Shown in pieces: positions 1-12,361 of a stretch of 64,000 nt of DNA (positions are counted from its first letter, which is position 1; every line of letters starts with the position of its first letter). A program made the position numbers and the translations under genes. The stretch covers positions 1 through 64,000 of the forward strand of contig NZ_KZ819036.1 of NCBI RefSeq assembly GCF_003115845.1, in the 5' to 3' direction. Origin of the DNA: Brenneria roseae subsp. roseae. Its GTDB lineage: Bacteria > Pseudomonadota > Gammaproteobacteria > Enterobacterales > Enterobacteriaceae. The notes under the pieces are model-generated. The model ran no database searches, was not told the origin of the DNA, and saw only the letters and a program-made list of their open reading frames with translations.

Positions 1-120
<120 letters not shown>

Positions 121-145
121 CGGGATTTTATTTTAACCCTGAGGC

Positions 146-2269
<2,124 letters not shown>

Positions 2270-2356
2270 CTATATCCTAGGGCGTTCAATTTCGTTAACC
2301 CAAGCGGGTTGGCTTTTTGAAGCGCCCGCCTGGTTAGCATAACTACAGCGAAGGGA

Positions 2357-2842
<486 letters not shown>

Positions 2843-2923
2843 TTAATTCAGGATTGTCCAAAACTCTACGAGTTTAGTTTGACATTTAAGTTAAAACGTT
2901 TGGCCTTACTTAACGGAGAACCA

Positions 2924-3298
<375 letters not shown>

Positions 3299-3340
3299 TC
3301 AAAAAGCTCCTGGTTTTTGCTTCGTAAACACGTAATAAAT

Positions 3341-3375
3341 CGTCGCATACTTGCGCAGGGCAAAGTATGAGGACG
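3341..3375 (-). promoter_or_regulatory. str operon leader hairpin
   Basis: The 5' leader of the rpsL mRNA contains an inverted repeat built on CATACTT/AAGTATG, flanked by CGTC/GACG, so most of the leader can fold into one stem. E. coli has a comparable GC-rich leader stem at this place. Its function here is inferred only from position. Confidence 0.4.
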
Positions 3376-3379
3376 CAGA

Positions 3380-3408
3380 ATTTTAGGGCTGGCAGTGGAA
3401 GGAGTCAA
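3380..3408 (-). promoter_or_regulatory. Sigma-70 promoter of the str operon
   Basis: On the minus strand, TTGACT (3403-3408) is followed after exactly 17 bases by TAAAAT (3380-3385). Sequence and spacing are those of the known E. coli str promoter, and it points at rpsL. Confidence 0.85.
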
Positions 3409-3429
3409 GAAATATACAAAAAATCAGCG

Positions 3430-3717
3430 CTACCAGGCCAGCTGTTGCGGATGTTGAACCGTCAACTGAACAAACTGATTATAGCCAATTAATACGGCAC
3501 TGCGTGAAATTCGTGCAGTAATACCCCTGGCTTCGGCATCATTCTGAATAACATACAAAGGGATAGCCGATTCATAGAGACGTTTCTCTATATCCGTTTC
3601 GGCCAGTGCAGCAATCACCCCGTCCTGCATTAAGACCAACACATCTCCAGACTTCAGACAGCGCAGAAGTGTATCCATGTCACTGTGATAGGGGGAATGT
3701 GAAAGCGTGTGCAACAT
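3430..3717 (-). CDS. tusB: Sulfur relay protein TusB (DsrH-like)
   Basis: 95 residues starting MLHTLSHSPYHSDMDTLLRC, the small DsrH/TusB fold. TusB is a structural subunit of the TusBCD complex, which takes persulfide sulfur from TusA and passes it to TusE and MnmA for 2-thiolation of U34 in tRNA(Lys, Glu, Gln). It is the last gene of yheO-tusD-tusC-tusB, 18 bases after tusC, just upstream of the str promoter as in E. coli. Confidence 0.93.
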   Translation of the reverse strand: MLHTLSHSPYHSDMDTLLRCLKSGDVLVLMQDGVIAALAETDIEKRLYESAIPLYVIQNDAEARGITARISRSAVLIGYNQFVQLTVQHPQQLAW

Positions 3718-3735
3718 AAATAAGGACGCCTGTCG

Positions 3736-4095
3736 CTAAAAGGAGAGAACCGAATGATAATCGGCCAGCTTGTCGTGTAATGCTTCGGGGGCAAGCAATT
3801 TGATATCCAGAACCCAATCCGTAGCCATATCGATACCACGCTGCCGTATTGATGTTTCGCACGCGTAGCAATGTTCAATGTCGTAAAGAGGCAGCACACC
3901 AAAGGTCGCGATATAGTTGCGCATTAGAATCTTTTCAGGCTGCTGTGCTGGCAAAAGTTGCAACACACCATCACCGATAAAAAATACGCCAATGTCTTCG
4001 GTGAGCGCGGACATCGCTAAAAGCGCATCCAACCCTTCACGGCCGGAGGCGCTGCCGTGAGGTGAATGACTGAAAACAAAAGCAATACGTTTCAT
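3736..4095 (-). CDS. tusC: Sulfur relay protein TusC (DsrF-like)
   Basis: 119 residues starting [20 protein letters not shown], with the DsrE/F-family core and [15 protein letters not shown] near the C-terminus. It is the second subunit of the TusBCD hexamer for tRNA thiolation. It starts 20 bases after the tusD stop and is followed closely by tusB, indicating one transcript. Confidence 0.93.
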   Translation of the reverse strand: MKRIAFVFSHSPHGSASGREGLDALLAMSALTEDIGVFFIGDGVLQLLPAQQPEKILMRNYIATFGVLPLYDIEHCYACETSIRQRGIDMATDWVLDIKLLAPEALHDKLADYHSVLSF

Positions 4096-4115
4096 GACGC
4101 AGCCTTAAGGACACA

Positions 4116-4511
4116 TTAAAACTGTATGACCCGATCGCATACCAGTACGGACTGAGCCAACGTTCCCAAGCCGCTCAGCGTAAAGCCGGCTTGCAGGTTG
4201 GCGCTACCCAGCTTGAGCTGTTCAGCCTGCTGCCGATCGGTGACACCACGCCGCAACGCGGCAGCAATACATACGTTCAGGGCCACGTTATGTTCCTGCC
4301 CCAAACGTCGCCAGGCGCGAACAAGATCAAATTCATCGCTTGCCGGTGACGTCAGTTGATTGGCATTCAGCACACCTTCACGGTAGAAAAACACGCTTTC
4401 CAACCGATGACCTTCCGTCAATACTGCTTGCGCGAACTGAAAAGCGCTGCTCGCCTGCTGTGTTCCGTAAGCGGGCCCGGTCACCAACAGACAATAACTC
4501 AAACTCAGCAT
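4116..4511 (-). CDS. tusD: Sulfur transferase TusD (DsrE-like)
   Basis: 131 residues. The segment [16 protein letters not shown] near the N-terminus and [13 protein letters not shown], with the predicted persulfide-carrying Cys at about residue 81, identify TusD, the catalytic subunit of TusBCD in tRNA 2-thiouridine synthesis. The start overlaps the end of yheO by 7 bases, implying translational coupling. The first seven residues are slightly longer than in E. coli, so the exact start is mildly uncertain. Confidence 0.93.
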   Translation of the reverse strand: MLSLSYCLLVTGPAYGTQQASSAFQFAQAVLTEGHRLESVFFYREGVLNANQLTSPASDEFDLVRAWRRLGQEHNVALNVCIAAALRRGVTDRQQAEQLKLGSANLQAGFTLSGLGTLAQSVLVCDRVIQF

Positions 4512-5233
4512 CCGCGATCGTGTCCGCTGAAATCGCCGCTTTTAAACTGGCGAATATAGAGATACACCGTGTGTTTGGAAATATTCAGACGCTCGGCGAC
4601 CTGGTTAATGGCATCTTTAATGTCAAAAATGCCTTTCTCATACAGGTTCAGCACGATCTGGCGATTTTTGGCATTGTTGGAAACGTTGCGATCGGCATTC
4701 ACTTCTTCAATGGAGAATTCCAATGTTTGAGCCACGAGATCGTCAACCGATGAGGCAAAATTGACCGACGAAGCCACCTCGTGCATTTCGGGTGGAATGA
4801 ACGTTTGAACAATCTGAGAAAAAGGCACATCCAGATTCATATTGATACAGAGTAATCCAATCACTCGCTGATCGCGGTTGCGAATGGCAATCGTGACTGA
4901 TTTCATCAGCACGCCGCTTTTAGCGCGGGTGAAATAAGCCTTGGATACACTGCTGTCCTCTCCGGCCATATCATGCAACATACGCAATGCAAGGTCGGTG
5001 ATGGGCGAGCCGATTTTCCTGCCAGTATGTTCACCGTTCGCAATCCGCACCGCAGAGCATTTCAGATCTTCGAGCGAGTGCAGAACAATCTCGCAATGCT
5101 CACCGATTAGCATGGCCAGACCATCGACCACCGCTTCATACGATTTCAGGATCTCATAATCCGTCTGGCTAAACGGACGTTCATCCAGCAAATCAAGGTC
5201 ATAAGATTCGCTGGATACAAGCGAATTAGACAT
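4505..5233 (-). CDS. yheO: YheO family transcriptional regulator (PAS-like plus HTH)
   Basis: 242 residues from the chosen ATG. The N-terminal two thirds is the YheO PAS-like domain ([33 protein letters not shown]) and the C-terminus is a helix-turn-helix ([19 protein letters not shown]). An in-frame ATG lies 8 codons upstream, but the chosen start begins [20 protein letters not shown] like the E. coli protein and has GGTGG upstream. It heads the tus operon. Its regulatory targets are not visible from sequence. Confidence 0.88.
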   Translation of the reverse strand: MSNSLVSSESYDLDLLDERPFSQTDYEILKSYEAVVDGLAMLIGEHCEIVLHSLEDLKCSAVRIANGEHTGRKIGSPITDLALRMLHDMAGEDSSVSKAYFTRAKSGVLMKSVTIAIRNRDQRVIGLLCINMNLDVPFSQIVQTFIPPEMHEVASSVNFASSVDDLVAQTLEFSIEEVNADRNVSNNAKNRQIVLNLYEKGIFDIKDAINQVAERLNISKHTVYLYIRQFKSGDFSGHDRGC

Positions 5234-5370
5234 GGCAGACACCACCCTCAACGTCATCTATTTATTGTATTGACAGGGGACATAGTCTAGCAAATGTCCA
5301 CTCTCTCGTCCCCGAATTTAACGGCGTCGTTTCCAGACGTTGAACCCACGCATCTTTATTGAACAGATAA

Positions 5371-5398
5371 AAAAACCGCAGGCATATAACCTGCGGTT
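5371..5398 (-). terminator. Rho-independent terminator of fkpA
   Basis: Inverted repeat AACCGCAGG / CCTGCGGTT (9 base pairs, 7-base loop). On the minus strand it is followed by a run of T. It lies about 30 bases after the fkpA stop. Confidence 0.8.
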
Positions 5399-5426
5399 GA
5401 TACGGCGGCGTCATTCAATCAATGAA

Positions 5427-6242
5427 TTATTGCGCGCTTTTTTCATCAGCAGGTTTTTCTGCTTTAGCATCATCCGCTGCTTTCACGTCAGCTTCAGATT
5501 TGATATCCAGCAGTTCAACGTCAAACACCAGTGTAGAGTTGGCAGGAATGCCGGGCACACCGGTTTCACCGTAAGCCAGTTCTGGTGGAATAACCAGCTT
5601 GATTTTCCCGCCTTTCTTCACGTGTTTCAGGCCTTCAGTCCAGCCTGGGATGACACCATCCAGACGGAAAGAAAGTGGCTCACCACGTTTGTAGGAGTTA
5701 TCAAATTCACTGTTGTCCACCAGCGTACCTTTGTAGTTCACCACCACGGTATCGCTATCTTTTGGCGCGCTACCGCTGCCTTCTTTCTCAACCTGATAAA
5801 GCAGACCGGATTCGGTTTTCTTCACGCCTTTCTCTTTGGCGAAAGTATCACGATACTTCGTGCCTTTATCCGCGTTATCCTTCGCATCCTGCTTCATTTT
5901 GGCTTCTGCCGCCGCTTTTACCCGGCCTTCAAAACTTTGCAGCGTTTTCTCGATTTCTTCATCATTCAGTTTGCTCTTATCGGCAAACGCATCCTGAACA
6001 CCGGCAATCAGTTGATCTTTATCCAGTTTGATACCCAGCTTTTCCTGCTCCTTCAGGGAATTGTCCATGTAACGCCCCAAAGATGCACCTAACGCGTAAG
6101 CAGCGGCCTGTTCATCATTCTTGAATTTGGCCGTCGTCGCCGAATCAGACGCCTGTGCCGTCTCTGCCGCCAGAGCCTGACCGGCGTTCAGCGTCAGAGC
6201 CATCGTCGTTGCTAACAGCGTTACTTTAAACAGTGATTTCAT
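5427..6242 (-). CDS. fkpA: Periplasmic FKBP-type peptidyl-prolyl isomerase and chaperone
   Basis: 271 residues from the chosen ATG, which begins MKSLFKVTLLATTMALTLNA, a signal peptide cleaved after ALA. A helical dimerisation region (about residues 30-120) is followed by a C-terminal FKBP domain (VVVNYKGTLVDNSEFDNSY, YGETGVPGIPANSTLVFDVEL). FkpA folds outer-membrane and periplasmic proteins. The open frame extends 35 codons further upstream, but that start would bury the signal peptide, whereas the chosen ATG has GGAG seven bases before it. It ends KPADEKSAQ. Confidence 0.95.
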   Translation of the reverse strand: MKSLFKVTLLATTMALTLNAGQALAAETAQASDSATTAKFKNDEQAAAYALGASLGRYMDNSLKEQEKLGIKLDKDQLIAGVQDAFADKSKLNDEEIEKTLQSFEGRVKAAAEAKMKQDAKDNADKGTKYRDTFAKEKGVKKTESGLLYQVEKEGSGSAPKDSDTVVVNYKGTLVDNSEFDNSYKRGEPLSFRLDGVIPGWTEGLKHVKKGGKIKLVIPPELAYGETGVPGIPANSTLVFDVELLDIKSEADVKAADDAKAEKPADEKSAQ

Positions 6243-6354
6243 CCATTTCTCCAGCATCTGGAGCAACGCGCTCCAGCCATCATTAAAAATAAATTCGCGC
6301 CTACTATAACTGTGCGAATGAAGACAACACAACGACACGCGCGACAAACCTTTG

Positions 6355-6435
6355 ATAAAAAAACGTCTGGAACGTTTTTTAACGCCGCGGATGGCGGCCC
6401 GAAGGGCGACGGGCAGGATAGTCCGCCGTAAAACA
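6355..6435. repeat. Structured intergenic repeat, copy 1
   Basis: This roughly 80-base segment in the fkpA/slyX divergent intergenic region resembles a segment at 21595-21673. Both begin ATAAAAAAACG, both form an A-rich/T-rich stem (here AAAAAACGT-CTGGA-ACGTTTTTT), and both end with GGGCAGGATA inside a GC-rich hairpin. The rest of the 347-base gap (6243-6589) should hold the two divergent promoters, but none matched well enough to call. Confidence 0.55.
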
Positions 6436-6589
6436 TCGCTGCGCTATGTTGACCTGAAGAACAAATCCCACTTACAGGGCCGACCCAAATCCTCAGATAG
6501 TCTATTGCTCCCTATTCCGACCGTTTTTACTACCAGAAGTTTCCGCTTTCTGACAAACTCTAAGAGAAGAGAAAGTAAGAGGAATAGCC

Positions 6590-6808
6590 ATGTCACCGTT
6601 TTTACTTGAAGAACGGCTCGAACTGTTGGAAAGCCGTCAGGCCTTTCAGGAACTGACGATAGAGGAGCTGAATCAAACCATCGTTCAGCACGAGCGAGAA
6701 ATTAGTCGGTTACGTGAGCAGATGCGCCTGTTAACGGAGAGATTGCGGACTCAGCAAACGTCGTTAATCGCATCACAATCGGAAGAAACACCGCCGCCGC
6801 ATTACTGA
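6590..6808 (+). CDS. slyX: SlyX family coiled-coil protein
   Basis: 72 residues, [20 protein letters not shown], almost wholly heptad-repeat coiled coil ([20 protein letters not shown]) with a polar tail ending TPPPHY. This is the small SlyX protein, whose biochemical role is unknown. AGAGGA precedes the ATG. It stands divergent from fkpA and convergent with slyD, as in E. coli. Confidence 0.93.
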   Translation: MSPFLLEERLELLESRQAFQELTIEELNQTIVQHEREISRLREQMRLLTERLRTQQTSLIASQSEETPPPHY

Positions 6809-6850
6809 TTTCAGACCGCTCAGCGCATCAATACAAAAATCGTCAGCCAT

Positions 6851-6887
6851 AAAAAAACCTCAGAGCAATAGCCGCTGCTCTGAGGTT
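6851..6887 (-). terminator. Rho-independent terminator between slyX and slyD
   Basis: Perfect 12-base inverted repeat AACCTCAGAGCA / TGCTCTGAGGTT with an 8-base loop, followed by seven T on the minus strand. It terminates slyD and may also stop slyX, although the plus-strand side lacks a T-run. Confidence 0.8.
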
Positions 6888-6966
6888 ATCTATACATCCT
6901 TCGCTTTGCGGGCAAAACCAATCTTTATCCGCAAAACGATTTCTGTCGGCCGTCGTTCTAAACGGA

Positions 6967-7545
6967 TTAGTGGCAGCCGCACCCGCCATGTCCGCCACAG
7001 CCGCCTTTACCGTGTTCATGGTCATGATCGTGATCGTGGCCATGACCGCCACAGCAGCCGTCACCGTGCTCATGATCGTGCTCGCCGTGGACATGTCCAT
7101 GAGCCAGTTCTTCTTCAGTTGCTTCGCGGATCGCGATAACTTCAACATTGAAGCTCAGATTCTGGCCTGCCAACATATGGTTGCCATCAACCACGACGTG
7201 GTCGTCTTCTACTTCCGTGATTTCAACCGGAACCGGACCCTGGTCGGTTTCAGCCAGGAAACGCATACCGACCTGAAGCTCATCCACGCCCATGAAGACA
7301 TCTTTAGGAACGCGTTGAACCAGGTTTTCGTCATAGTTGCCGTAAGCATCGTTGGAACCAATGTTCACATCGAAACGCTCACCCACACCACGACCTTCCA
7401 AGGCGTTTTCCAGGCCGGAAATCAGCGAACCATGACCATGCAGATAGTCCAACGGCGCACTCACCGGAGACTCATCAACCAATACACCATCTTCTGTACG
7501 TACCTGATAGGCCAGACTGACCACCAGATCTTTTGCTACTTTCAT
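6967..7545 (-). CDS. slyD: FKBP-type prolyl isomerase and nickel metallochaperone SlyD
   Basis: 192 residues starting MKVAKDLVVSLAYQVRTEDG. An FKBP domain with an inserted flap covers about residues 1-145. It is followed by a metal-binding tail rich in His, Cys, Asp and Gly (for example GDGCCGGHGHDHDHDHEHG) ending GCGCH. SlyD isomerises proline bonds, acts as a chaperone and supplies nickel for hydrogenase maturation. GGAG lies six bases before the ATG. The tail length is typical for enterobacteria. Confidence 0.96.
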   Translation of the reverse strand: MKVAKDLVVSLAYQVRTEDGVLVDESPVSAPLDYLHGHGSLISGLENALEGRGVGERFDVNIGSNDAYGNYDENLVQRVPKDVFMGVDELQVGMRFLAETDQGPVPVEITEVEDDHVVVDGNHMLAGQNLSFNVEVIAIREATEEELAHGHVHGEHDHEHGDGCCGGHGHDHDHDHEHGKGGCGGHGGCGCH

Positions 7546-7670
7546 GATATCTCCTACCGTTGGAAATCAAACTGGCGCAAATTGTAGCTGAAAAAAATCC
7601 CCCTGTACCGTCCGGAATCAAAAATCGTCGGGAACGACTTTTAACACCGCTTACGGTAGCCAACCCGCCA

Positions 7671-7865
7671 TCAATCAGGATGAAAAATGCCGATGATTTC
7701 CTGAGCCGGTCGTTCCGGCGCAGCTGGCGGTGTATCCCGTTGACTTTGGTGGTAACCACATTTTACGCAAGTTACAATTTCTGTTTCGTCTTCACGCCCT
7801 ACGGCCAGCGTATCCAGCGCCTGACATTGGGGACAGACGGCCCCCGCGATAAACCGTTTACGCAT
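7671..7865 (-). CDS. yheV: YheV family zinc-ribbon protein
   Basis: 64 residues starting MRKRFIAGAVCPQCQALDTL, with two CxxC pairs (CPQC and CVKC) about 20 residues apart, a small zinc-ribbon fold. The function of the family is unknown. It lies between kefB and slyD on the same strand, 29 bases after the kefB stop, as in E. coli. Confidence 0.9.
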   Translation of the reverse strand: MRKRFIAGAVCPQCQALDTLAVGREDETEIVTCVKCGYHQSQRDTPPAAPERPAQEIIGIFHPD

Positions 7866-7894
7866 TGTTCATGACCTATTGTTCCTGCATTCCG

Positions 7895-9703
7895 CTATTC
7901 CACCTCATCCCAATCGTCGGGCCGACGCCGTTCACGCTGCATTTCCCGCTGGAAAATATCTTCCAGCTCGCGACGCGCCTCTTTGACGCGGGATATCTGG
8001 GCAACATCGCTTTGCAACTGCGGCATGAGTTCACGCAGCATACGCATATCCAGACGCCGGAAATGCTGCTGGGCGCGAAATGCCTGATGAGGATGCATCC
8101 CTAACGACATCAGCGCCTTGCGGCCCAATTCCAGCGCACTGGAAAACGTTTCACGCGAGAAATGCCTGACGCCGGCCTGCAAAAGCTCATGCGCCTCAAC
8201 GCGCCCGCGCGCCCTGGCCAAGATTTCCAGATGAGGAAAATGCTGTTGGCACAGACGTACAATCTCCATGGTATCTTCCGGCGCATTACAGGTAATGACA
8301 ATCGACTGCGCTTTCGCCGCCCCTGCCGCCCGCAATAACTCCAGCTCCGTCGCATCGCCATAGTACACTTTATAACCATAGCTTCTCATCAGGCTCACGG
8401 CGCTGATATCGCGCTCTAATACCGTAATCCGCATTTTGTTTGCCATCAACAAGCGGCCGATAACCTGTCCGAAGCGGCCAAATCCCACGACAATGACCTG
8501 CGGCTCATCGTCTGCAACGTAGGGCTTCTCGTCGGAGACGTCCTGTAGGTTATAACGACGCGCCAGAATACGGTCAATCGCCTGCATTAATAGCGGCGTC
8601 GTCATCATGGATATCGTCACCGTCACCAACAGCAGCGGCAGTTGTTCGCCTTTCAGGACGTTATACGTCGAAGCGGCCGAAAACAGGACAAACGCGAACT
8701 CTCCGCCCTGGCTCAAAACACCGGCAAACTGCAAACGCTCCGAACGACGCATCCGGTTGAGCCGCGCCAGGACGTAGAGCACCGTACCTTTGACCGCGAC
8801 CAAAACCAATACTGCAACCAGCACCTTGATGATATGGGTATAGAGAATCCCCAGATTCAACGCCATCCCGACAGAGATAAAAAACAGTCCCAGCAACAGC
8901 CCCTTAAACGGTTCAATGGCGATTTCCAGCTCATGACGATACTCACTTTCCGCCAGTAATACGCCCGCAATAAAAGTACCGAGCGCCATGGAAAAACCCA
9001 GCGTTTCCATAAAGAGCGCAGAACCCAACACCAGCAACAGCGCGGCGGCGGTAAAAACTTCACGCACGCCGGACGCCGCAATGAAGCGGAACAACGGGCG
9101 TACCAGATAGCGGCCGCCAATCAACATCCCCACAAAGGCTGCGACCTTAAGCCCTATATGGTTCCAGTCATCCACTTCGCCCTGAACCCCGGCCAAAATC
9201 GGGATCAGCGCCAGAGCGGGAATCACCGCCAAATCCTGAAACAGCAGCACAGAGAAACCAAGCTGGCCTGATTCGCTGCGGTTCATGCCTTTTTCACGCA
9301 TCAGTTGCAGCGCCATCGCCGTAGATGACATGGCAAGGCCGACACCGCCGATCAAGGCCGACTGCCAGGAGAAATCCGTCAGGTAAAGCGCGCCCCCCAA
9401 TATCACCGTACTCAGCCCGACCTGCGCCGCCCCCACGCCGAAAATGGAACGCCGCAGCGTCCACAGCTTGGTCGGATTTAGCTCCAGGCCGATGATAAAC
9501 ATCAGGAAAACCACACCCAGTTCAGAGAAATGCAGGATCGCCTCGACATCCCGGATAAAACCCAGTCCCCAGGGGCCAATGGCGATTCCGGCGATCAAAT
9601 ATCCCAATACCGCACCGATCCCCAATCGTGCCGCAATAGGTACGGCTACCACCGCCACAAATAAAAACAGCACCCCGGCGGTCAGTAGCGCAGAACTCTC
9701 CAT
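7895..9703 (-). CDS. kefB: Glutathione-regulated potassium/proton antiporter KefB
   Basis: 602 residues. The N-terminal about 380 residues form a CPA2-family transporter with some 12 membrane segments ([19 protein letters not shown] at the start). A Rossmann-type RCK/KTN domain begins [17 protein letters not shown]. KefB releases potassium and acidifies the cytoplasm in response to glutathione adducts of electrophiles. It lies two bases after kefG, which encodes its activating subunit, so the two are translated together. Confidence 0.95.
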   Translation of the reverse strand: MESSALLTAGVLFLFVAVVAVPIAARLGIGAVLGYLIAGIAIGPWGLGFIRDVEAILHFSELGVVFLMFIIGLELNPTKLWTLRRSIFGVGAAQVGLSTVILGGALYLTDFSWQSALIGGVGLAMSSTAMALQLMREKGMNRSESGQLGFSVLLFQDLAVIPALALIPILAGVQGEVDDWNHIGLKVAAFVGMLIGGRYLVRPLFRFIAASGVREVFTAAALLLVLGSALFMETLGFSMALGTFIAGVLLAESEYRHELEIAIEPFKGLLLGLFFISVGMALNLGILYTHIIKVLVAVLVLVAVKGTVLYVLARLNRMRRSERLQFAGVLSQGGEFAFVLFSAASTYNVLKGEQLPLLLVTVTISMMTTPLLMQAIDRILARRYNLQDVSDEKPYVADDEPQVIVVGFGRFGQVIGRLLMANKMRITVLERDISAVSLMRSYGYKVYYGDATELELLRAAGAAKAQSIVITCNAPEDTMEIVRLCQQHFPHLEILARARGRVEAHELLQAGVRHFSRETFSSALELGRKALMSLGMHPHQAFRAQQHFRRLDMRMLRELMPQLQSDVAQISRVKEARRELEDIFQREMQRERRRPDDWDEVE

Positions 9704-9705
9704 AA

Positions 9706-10260
9706 TTATCGTTCCTTTTTATCGAGAGGGGATGCCAGCCATTCACCATAAGCCCGGGCGTAACTTGCCAAAACATCAGGTTGCAGACGACGCGCCCAGT
9801 AAACAATCATCGGTTGCATCCAGTGCATACGGCACATTCCCGCCGTCAGCTCAAAAGGATGCAGCAGATCCCCGATAGGGAAACGGTTATTACCTTCAGC
9901 CCGATAGGCATACTCAGGCTCTCCCGTGGTAATCACCGAACGCCAGTATTTTCCTTCCAGCGCATTGCCGCCGATACCATTGGCAAAACCGCGCGACAAA
10001 ACCCGATCAAGCCATTCCTTCAGCAAGGCTGGGCAACTATAGGTATAAAGCGGGTGTTGAAAAACAATGACGTCATGCTCACGCAGCAGCCGTTGTTCAT
10101 GGTGAATATCGATAAAAAAATCAGGATAGTGCGCGTACAGATCGTGCACCGTTACATTATCCAACTGCTGTGCCGGTTGCAGTAAAACCCGGTTGGCTAC
10201 CGAGTCCTGTGATTCCGGATGGGCATACAGCAGCAAAATCTTCGGTGGCTGCAACATCAT
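9706..10260 (-). CDS. kefG: KefB activating flavodoxin-like oxidoreductase KefG
   Basis: 184 residues from the ATG pair at 10255-10260. [19 protein letters not shown] and [20 protein letters not shown] are hallmarks of the KefF/KefG NAD(P)H quinone reductase-like subunits, which bind FMN and are required for full antiporter activity. GGAGGGGA abuts the first ATG and is 3 bases from the second, so either may be used. A longer frame starting seven codons upstream lacks a ribosome site. The product is cytoplasmic, docked on KefB. Confidence 0.94.
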   Translation of the reverse strand: MMLQPPKILLLYAHPESQDSVANRVLLQPAQQLDNVTVHDLYAHYPDFFIDIHHEQRLLREHDVIVFQHPLYTYSCPALLKEWLDRVLSRGFANGIGGNALEGKYWRSVITTGEPEYAYRAEGNNRFPIGDLLHPFELTAGMCRMHWMQPMIVYWARRLQPDVLASYARAYGEWLASPLDKKER

Positions 10261-10278
10261 TCCCCTCCAAGGCGTCGT

Positions 10279-10304
10279 CATGGTAAGCGTTTTCCGTTAC
10301 CATG
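10279..10304. promoter_or_regulatory. Inverted repeat in the kefG/yheS divergent region
   Basis: CATGGTAA and TTACCATG form a perfect 8-base inverted repeat with a 10-base centre. A second small one (CAGGAC/GTCCTG) follows at 10323-10341. They sit between the divergent kefG and yheS starts and could be operators or simple hairpins; no known regulator consensus was recognised. Confidence 0.3.
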
Positions 10305-10385
10305 CAGCGCAACGACTACAAACAGGACGCCGTGAGTCCTGCTATCATGTCCATAATTTAACATACTCTGAACATATGGCGCTTT

Positions 10386-12296
10386 ATGATTGTTTTCTCT
10401 TCGCTGCAAATTCGACGTGGCGTGCGCGTTTTATTGGATAACGCGACAGCCACGATTAATCCAGGTCAGAAAGTCGGTTTGGTCGGTAAAAACGGCTGCG
10501 GCAAGTCTACGCTACTATCATTACTGAAAGGTGAAATCAGCGCCGACGGCGGCAGTGCCACGTTCCCTCAGAATTGGGCGCTGGCATGGGTGAATCAGGA
10601 AACCCCGGCGCTGGATGTCCCGGCGCTGGACTACGTCATTGATGGCGATCGCGAATTTCGTCAGTTGGAAGCCGAACTGCACACCGCCAACGAAGAGAAC
10701 AACGGGCACGCCATTGCAACACTGCACGGTAAACTGGACGCCATTCAGGCATGGACCATCCAGGCCAGAGCCTCAAGTTTGCTGCATGGACTCGGCTTTT
10801 CTCAGGAACAACTACAGCAGCCCGTCAGCGCGTTTTCCGGCGGCTGGCGCATGCGCCTCAACCTGGCACAGGCGTTACTTTGCCGCTCGGACTTGCTGCT
10901 GCTGGATGAACCAACCAACCACCTCGATCTCGATGCCGTCATCTGGCTGGAGAAATGGCTGAAAAGTTATTCGGGTACGCTGGTGCTGATTTCTCACGAC
11001 CGTGATTTCCTCGATCCCGTCGTCAATAAAATCCTGCATATCGAGCAGCAAACGCTGAACGAATACACGGGCAACTACTCCTCTTTTGAACGCCAACGGG
11101 CAACCCGGCTGGCGCAACAGCAATCGCTGTATGAGCACCAGCAGGAAAGAGTGGCGCATTTGCAACACTATATTGACCGTTTCCGCGCCAAAGCAACCAA
11201 AGCCAAACAGGCGCAAAGCCGGATAAAAATGCTGGAGCGGATGGAGTTGATTGCCCCGGCCCATGTGGATAACCCTTTCCGTTTCAGTTTCCGCCCGCCG
11301 GAATCGTTACCAACCCCGCTGCTGCGCATGGAAAAAGTCAGCGCCGGCTACGGTGATAAACTGATTCTTGAGTCAATCAAACTGAATCTGGTACCTGGAT
11401 CGCGTATTGGACTACTCGGTCATAACGGGGCGGGCAAGTCCACGCTGATCAAACTGCTGGCGGGAACGCTTGCCCCGATACACGGTGAAATCGGCCTGGC
11501 TAAAGGGGTAAAACTGGGATATTTCGCCCAGCATCAGTTGGAGTTTTTACGCGCCGATGAATCGCCATTACAGCATTTGGTGCGTTTAGCGGAACGGGAA
11601 ACCGAACAGCAGCTGCGTGATTACCTCGGCGGTTTCGGTTTTCAGGGCGATAAAGTCACGGAAATCACCGAACGGTTTTCCGGGGGTGAGAAAGCCCGGC
11701 TGGTACTGGCGCTCATCGTCTGGCAGCGTCCAAACCTGTTGCTGCTGGATGAGCCGACCAACCACCTCGATCTGGATATGCGTCAGGCACTGACCGAAGC
11801 GTTGATCGATTTCGAGGGCGCGCTCGTTGTGGTATCGCACGATCGACACCTGATCCGATCGACGACGGACGATCTTTATCTGGTCCATGACCGTAAAGTC
11901 GAGCCTTTCGATGGCGATCTGGAAGACTATCAGCAATGGCTGGGCGGCCTGCAACGTCAGAATAATGCCGCAGACGAAACGCCGAAAGAGAATACAGCCA
12001 ACAGCGCACAAGCCAGAAAAGAACAAAAACGGCGAGAAGCAGAGCTGAGGACGCAAACGCAGCCGCTGCGTAAGCAGATCGTCAGGCTTGAACAGCAAAT
12101 GGAAAAACTGGGCGACGCTTTAAGTGCGATCGAGGCACAGCTGGCGGACAGCGAACTTTATGATATCAGCCGCAAAACAGAGTTGACCGATTGTCTGCAA
12201 CAGCAAACCAAAATCAAAACGGATCTGGAAGAAACGGAGATGGCCTGGCTCGATGCTCAGGAACGGTTGGAGCAAATGAATCAGTCGTTGTCATAG
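10386..12296 (+). CDS. yheS: ABC-F family ATPase YheS
   Basis: 636 residues with two ABC cassettes and no membrane domain. The first has GKNGCGKST near residue 35 and a Walker B LLLLDEPTNHLDLD; the second has GHNGAGKST near 350 and a second DEPTNHLDLD. A linker between them (about residues 235-310) and a charged coiled-coil C-terminus complete the ABC-F plan. ABC-F proteins act on the ribosomal E site during translation. The gene is divergent from kefG as in E. coli. Confidence 0.95.
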   Translation: MIVFSSLQIRRGVRVLLDNATATINPGQKVGLVGKNGCGKSTLLSLLKGEISADGGSATFPQNWALAWVNQETPALDVPALDYVIDGDREFRQLEAELHTANEENNGHAIATLHGKLDAIQAWTIQARASSLLHGLGFSQEQLQQPVSAFSGGWRMRLNLAQALLCRSDLLLLDEPTNHLDLDAVIWLEKWLKSYSGTLVLISHDRDFLDPVVNKILHIEQQTLNEYTGNYSSFERQRATRLAQQQSLYEHQQERVAHLQHYIDRFRAKATKAKQAQSRIKMLERMELIAPAHVDNPFRFSFRPPESLPTPLLRMEKVSAGYGDKLILESIKLNLVPGSRIGLLGHNGAGKSTLIKLLAGTLAPIHGEIGLAKGVKLGYFAQHQLEFLRADESPLQHLVRLAERETEQQLRDYLGGFGFQGDKVTEITERFSGGEKARLVLALIVWQRPNLLLLDEPTNHLDLDMRQALTEALIDFEGALVVVSHDRHLIRSTTDDLYLVHDRKVEPFDGDLEDYQQWLGGLQRQNNAADETPKENTANSAQARKEQKRREAELRTQTQPLRKQIVRLEQQMEKLGDALSAIEAQLADSELYDISRKTELTDCLQQQTKIKTDLEETEMAWLDAQERLEQMNQSLS

Positions 12297-12305
12297 TTGC
12301 TCCCG

Positions 12306-12340
12306 GTTGCGAGCCGGTAAGGCGGTTATCAGCTCGCAAC
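12306..12340. terminator. Hairpin after yheS
   Basis: Perfect 9-base inverted repeat GTTGCGAGC / GCTCGCAAC with a 17-base loop lies 10 bases after the yheS stop, between convergent yheS and the LysE-type gene. There is no T-run, so its role as a transcript end is only suggested by position. Confidence 0.35.
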
Positions 12341-12361
12341 TCTCGTCTCAACAACAGGCGG

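Noticed and set aside
6351-6357. A TATCAAA string resembling a sigma-E -10 upstream of fkpA
   Set aside because: No GGAACTT-like -35 was found at the right distance, and the string overlaps the intergenic repeat.
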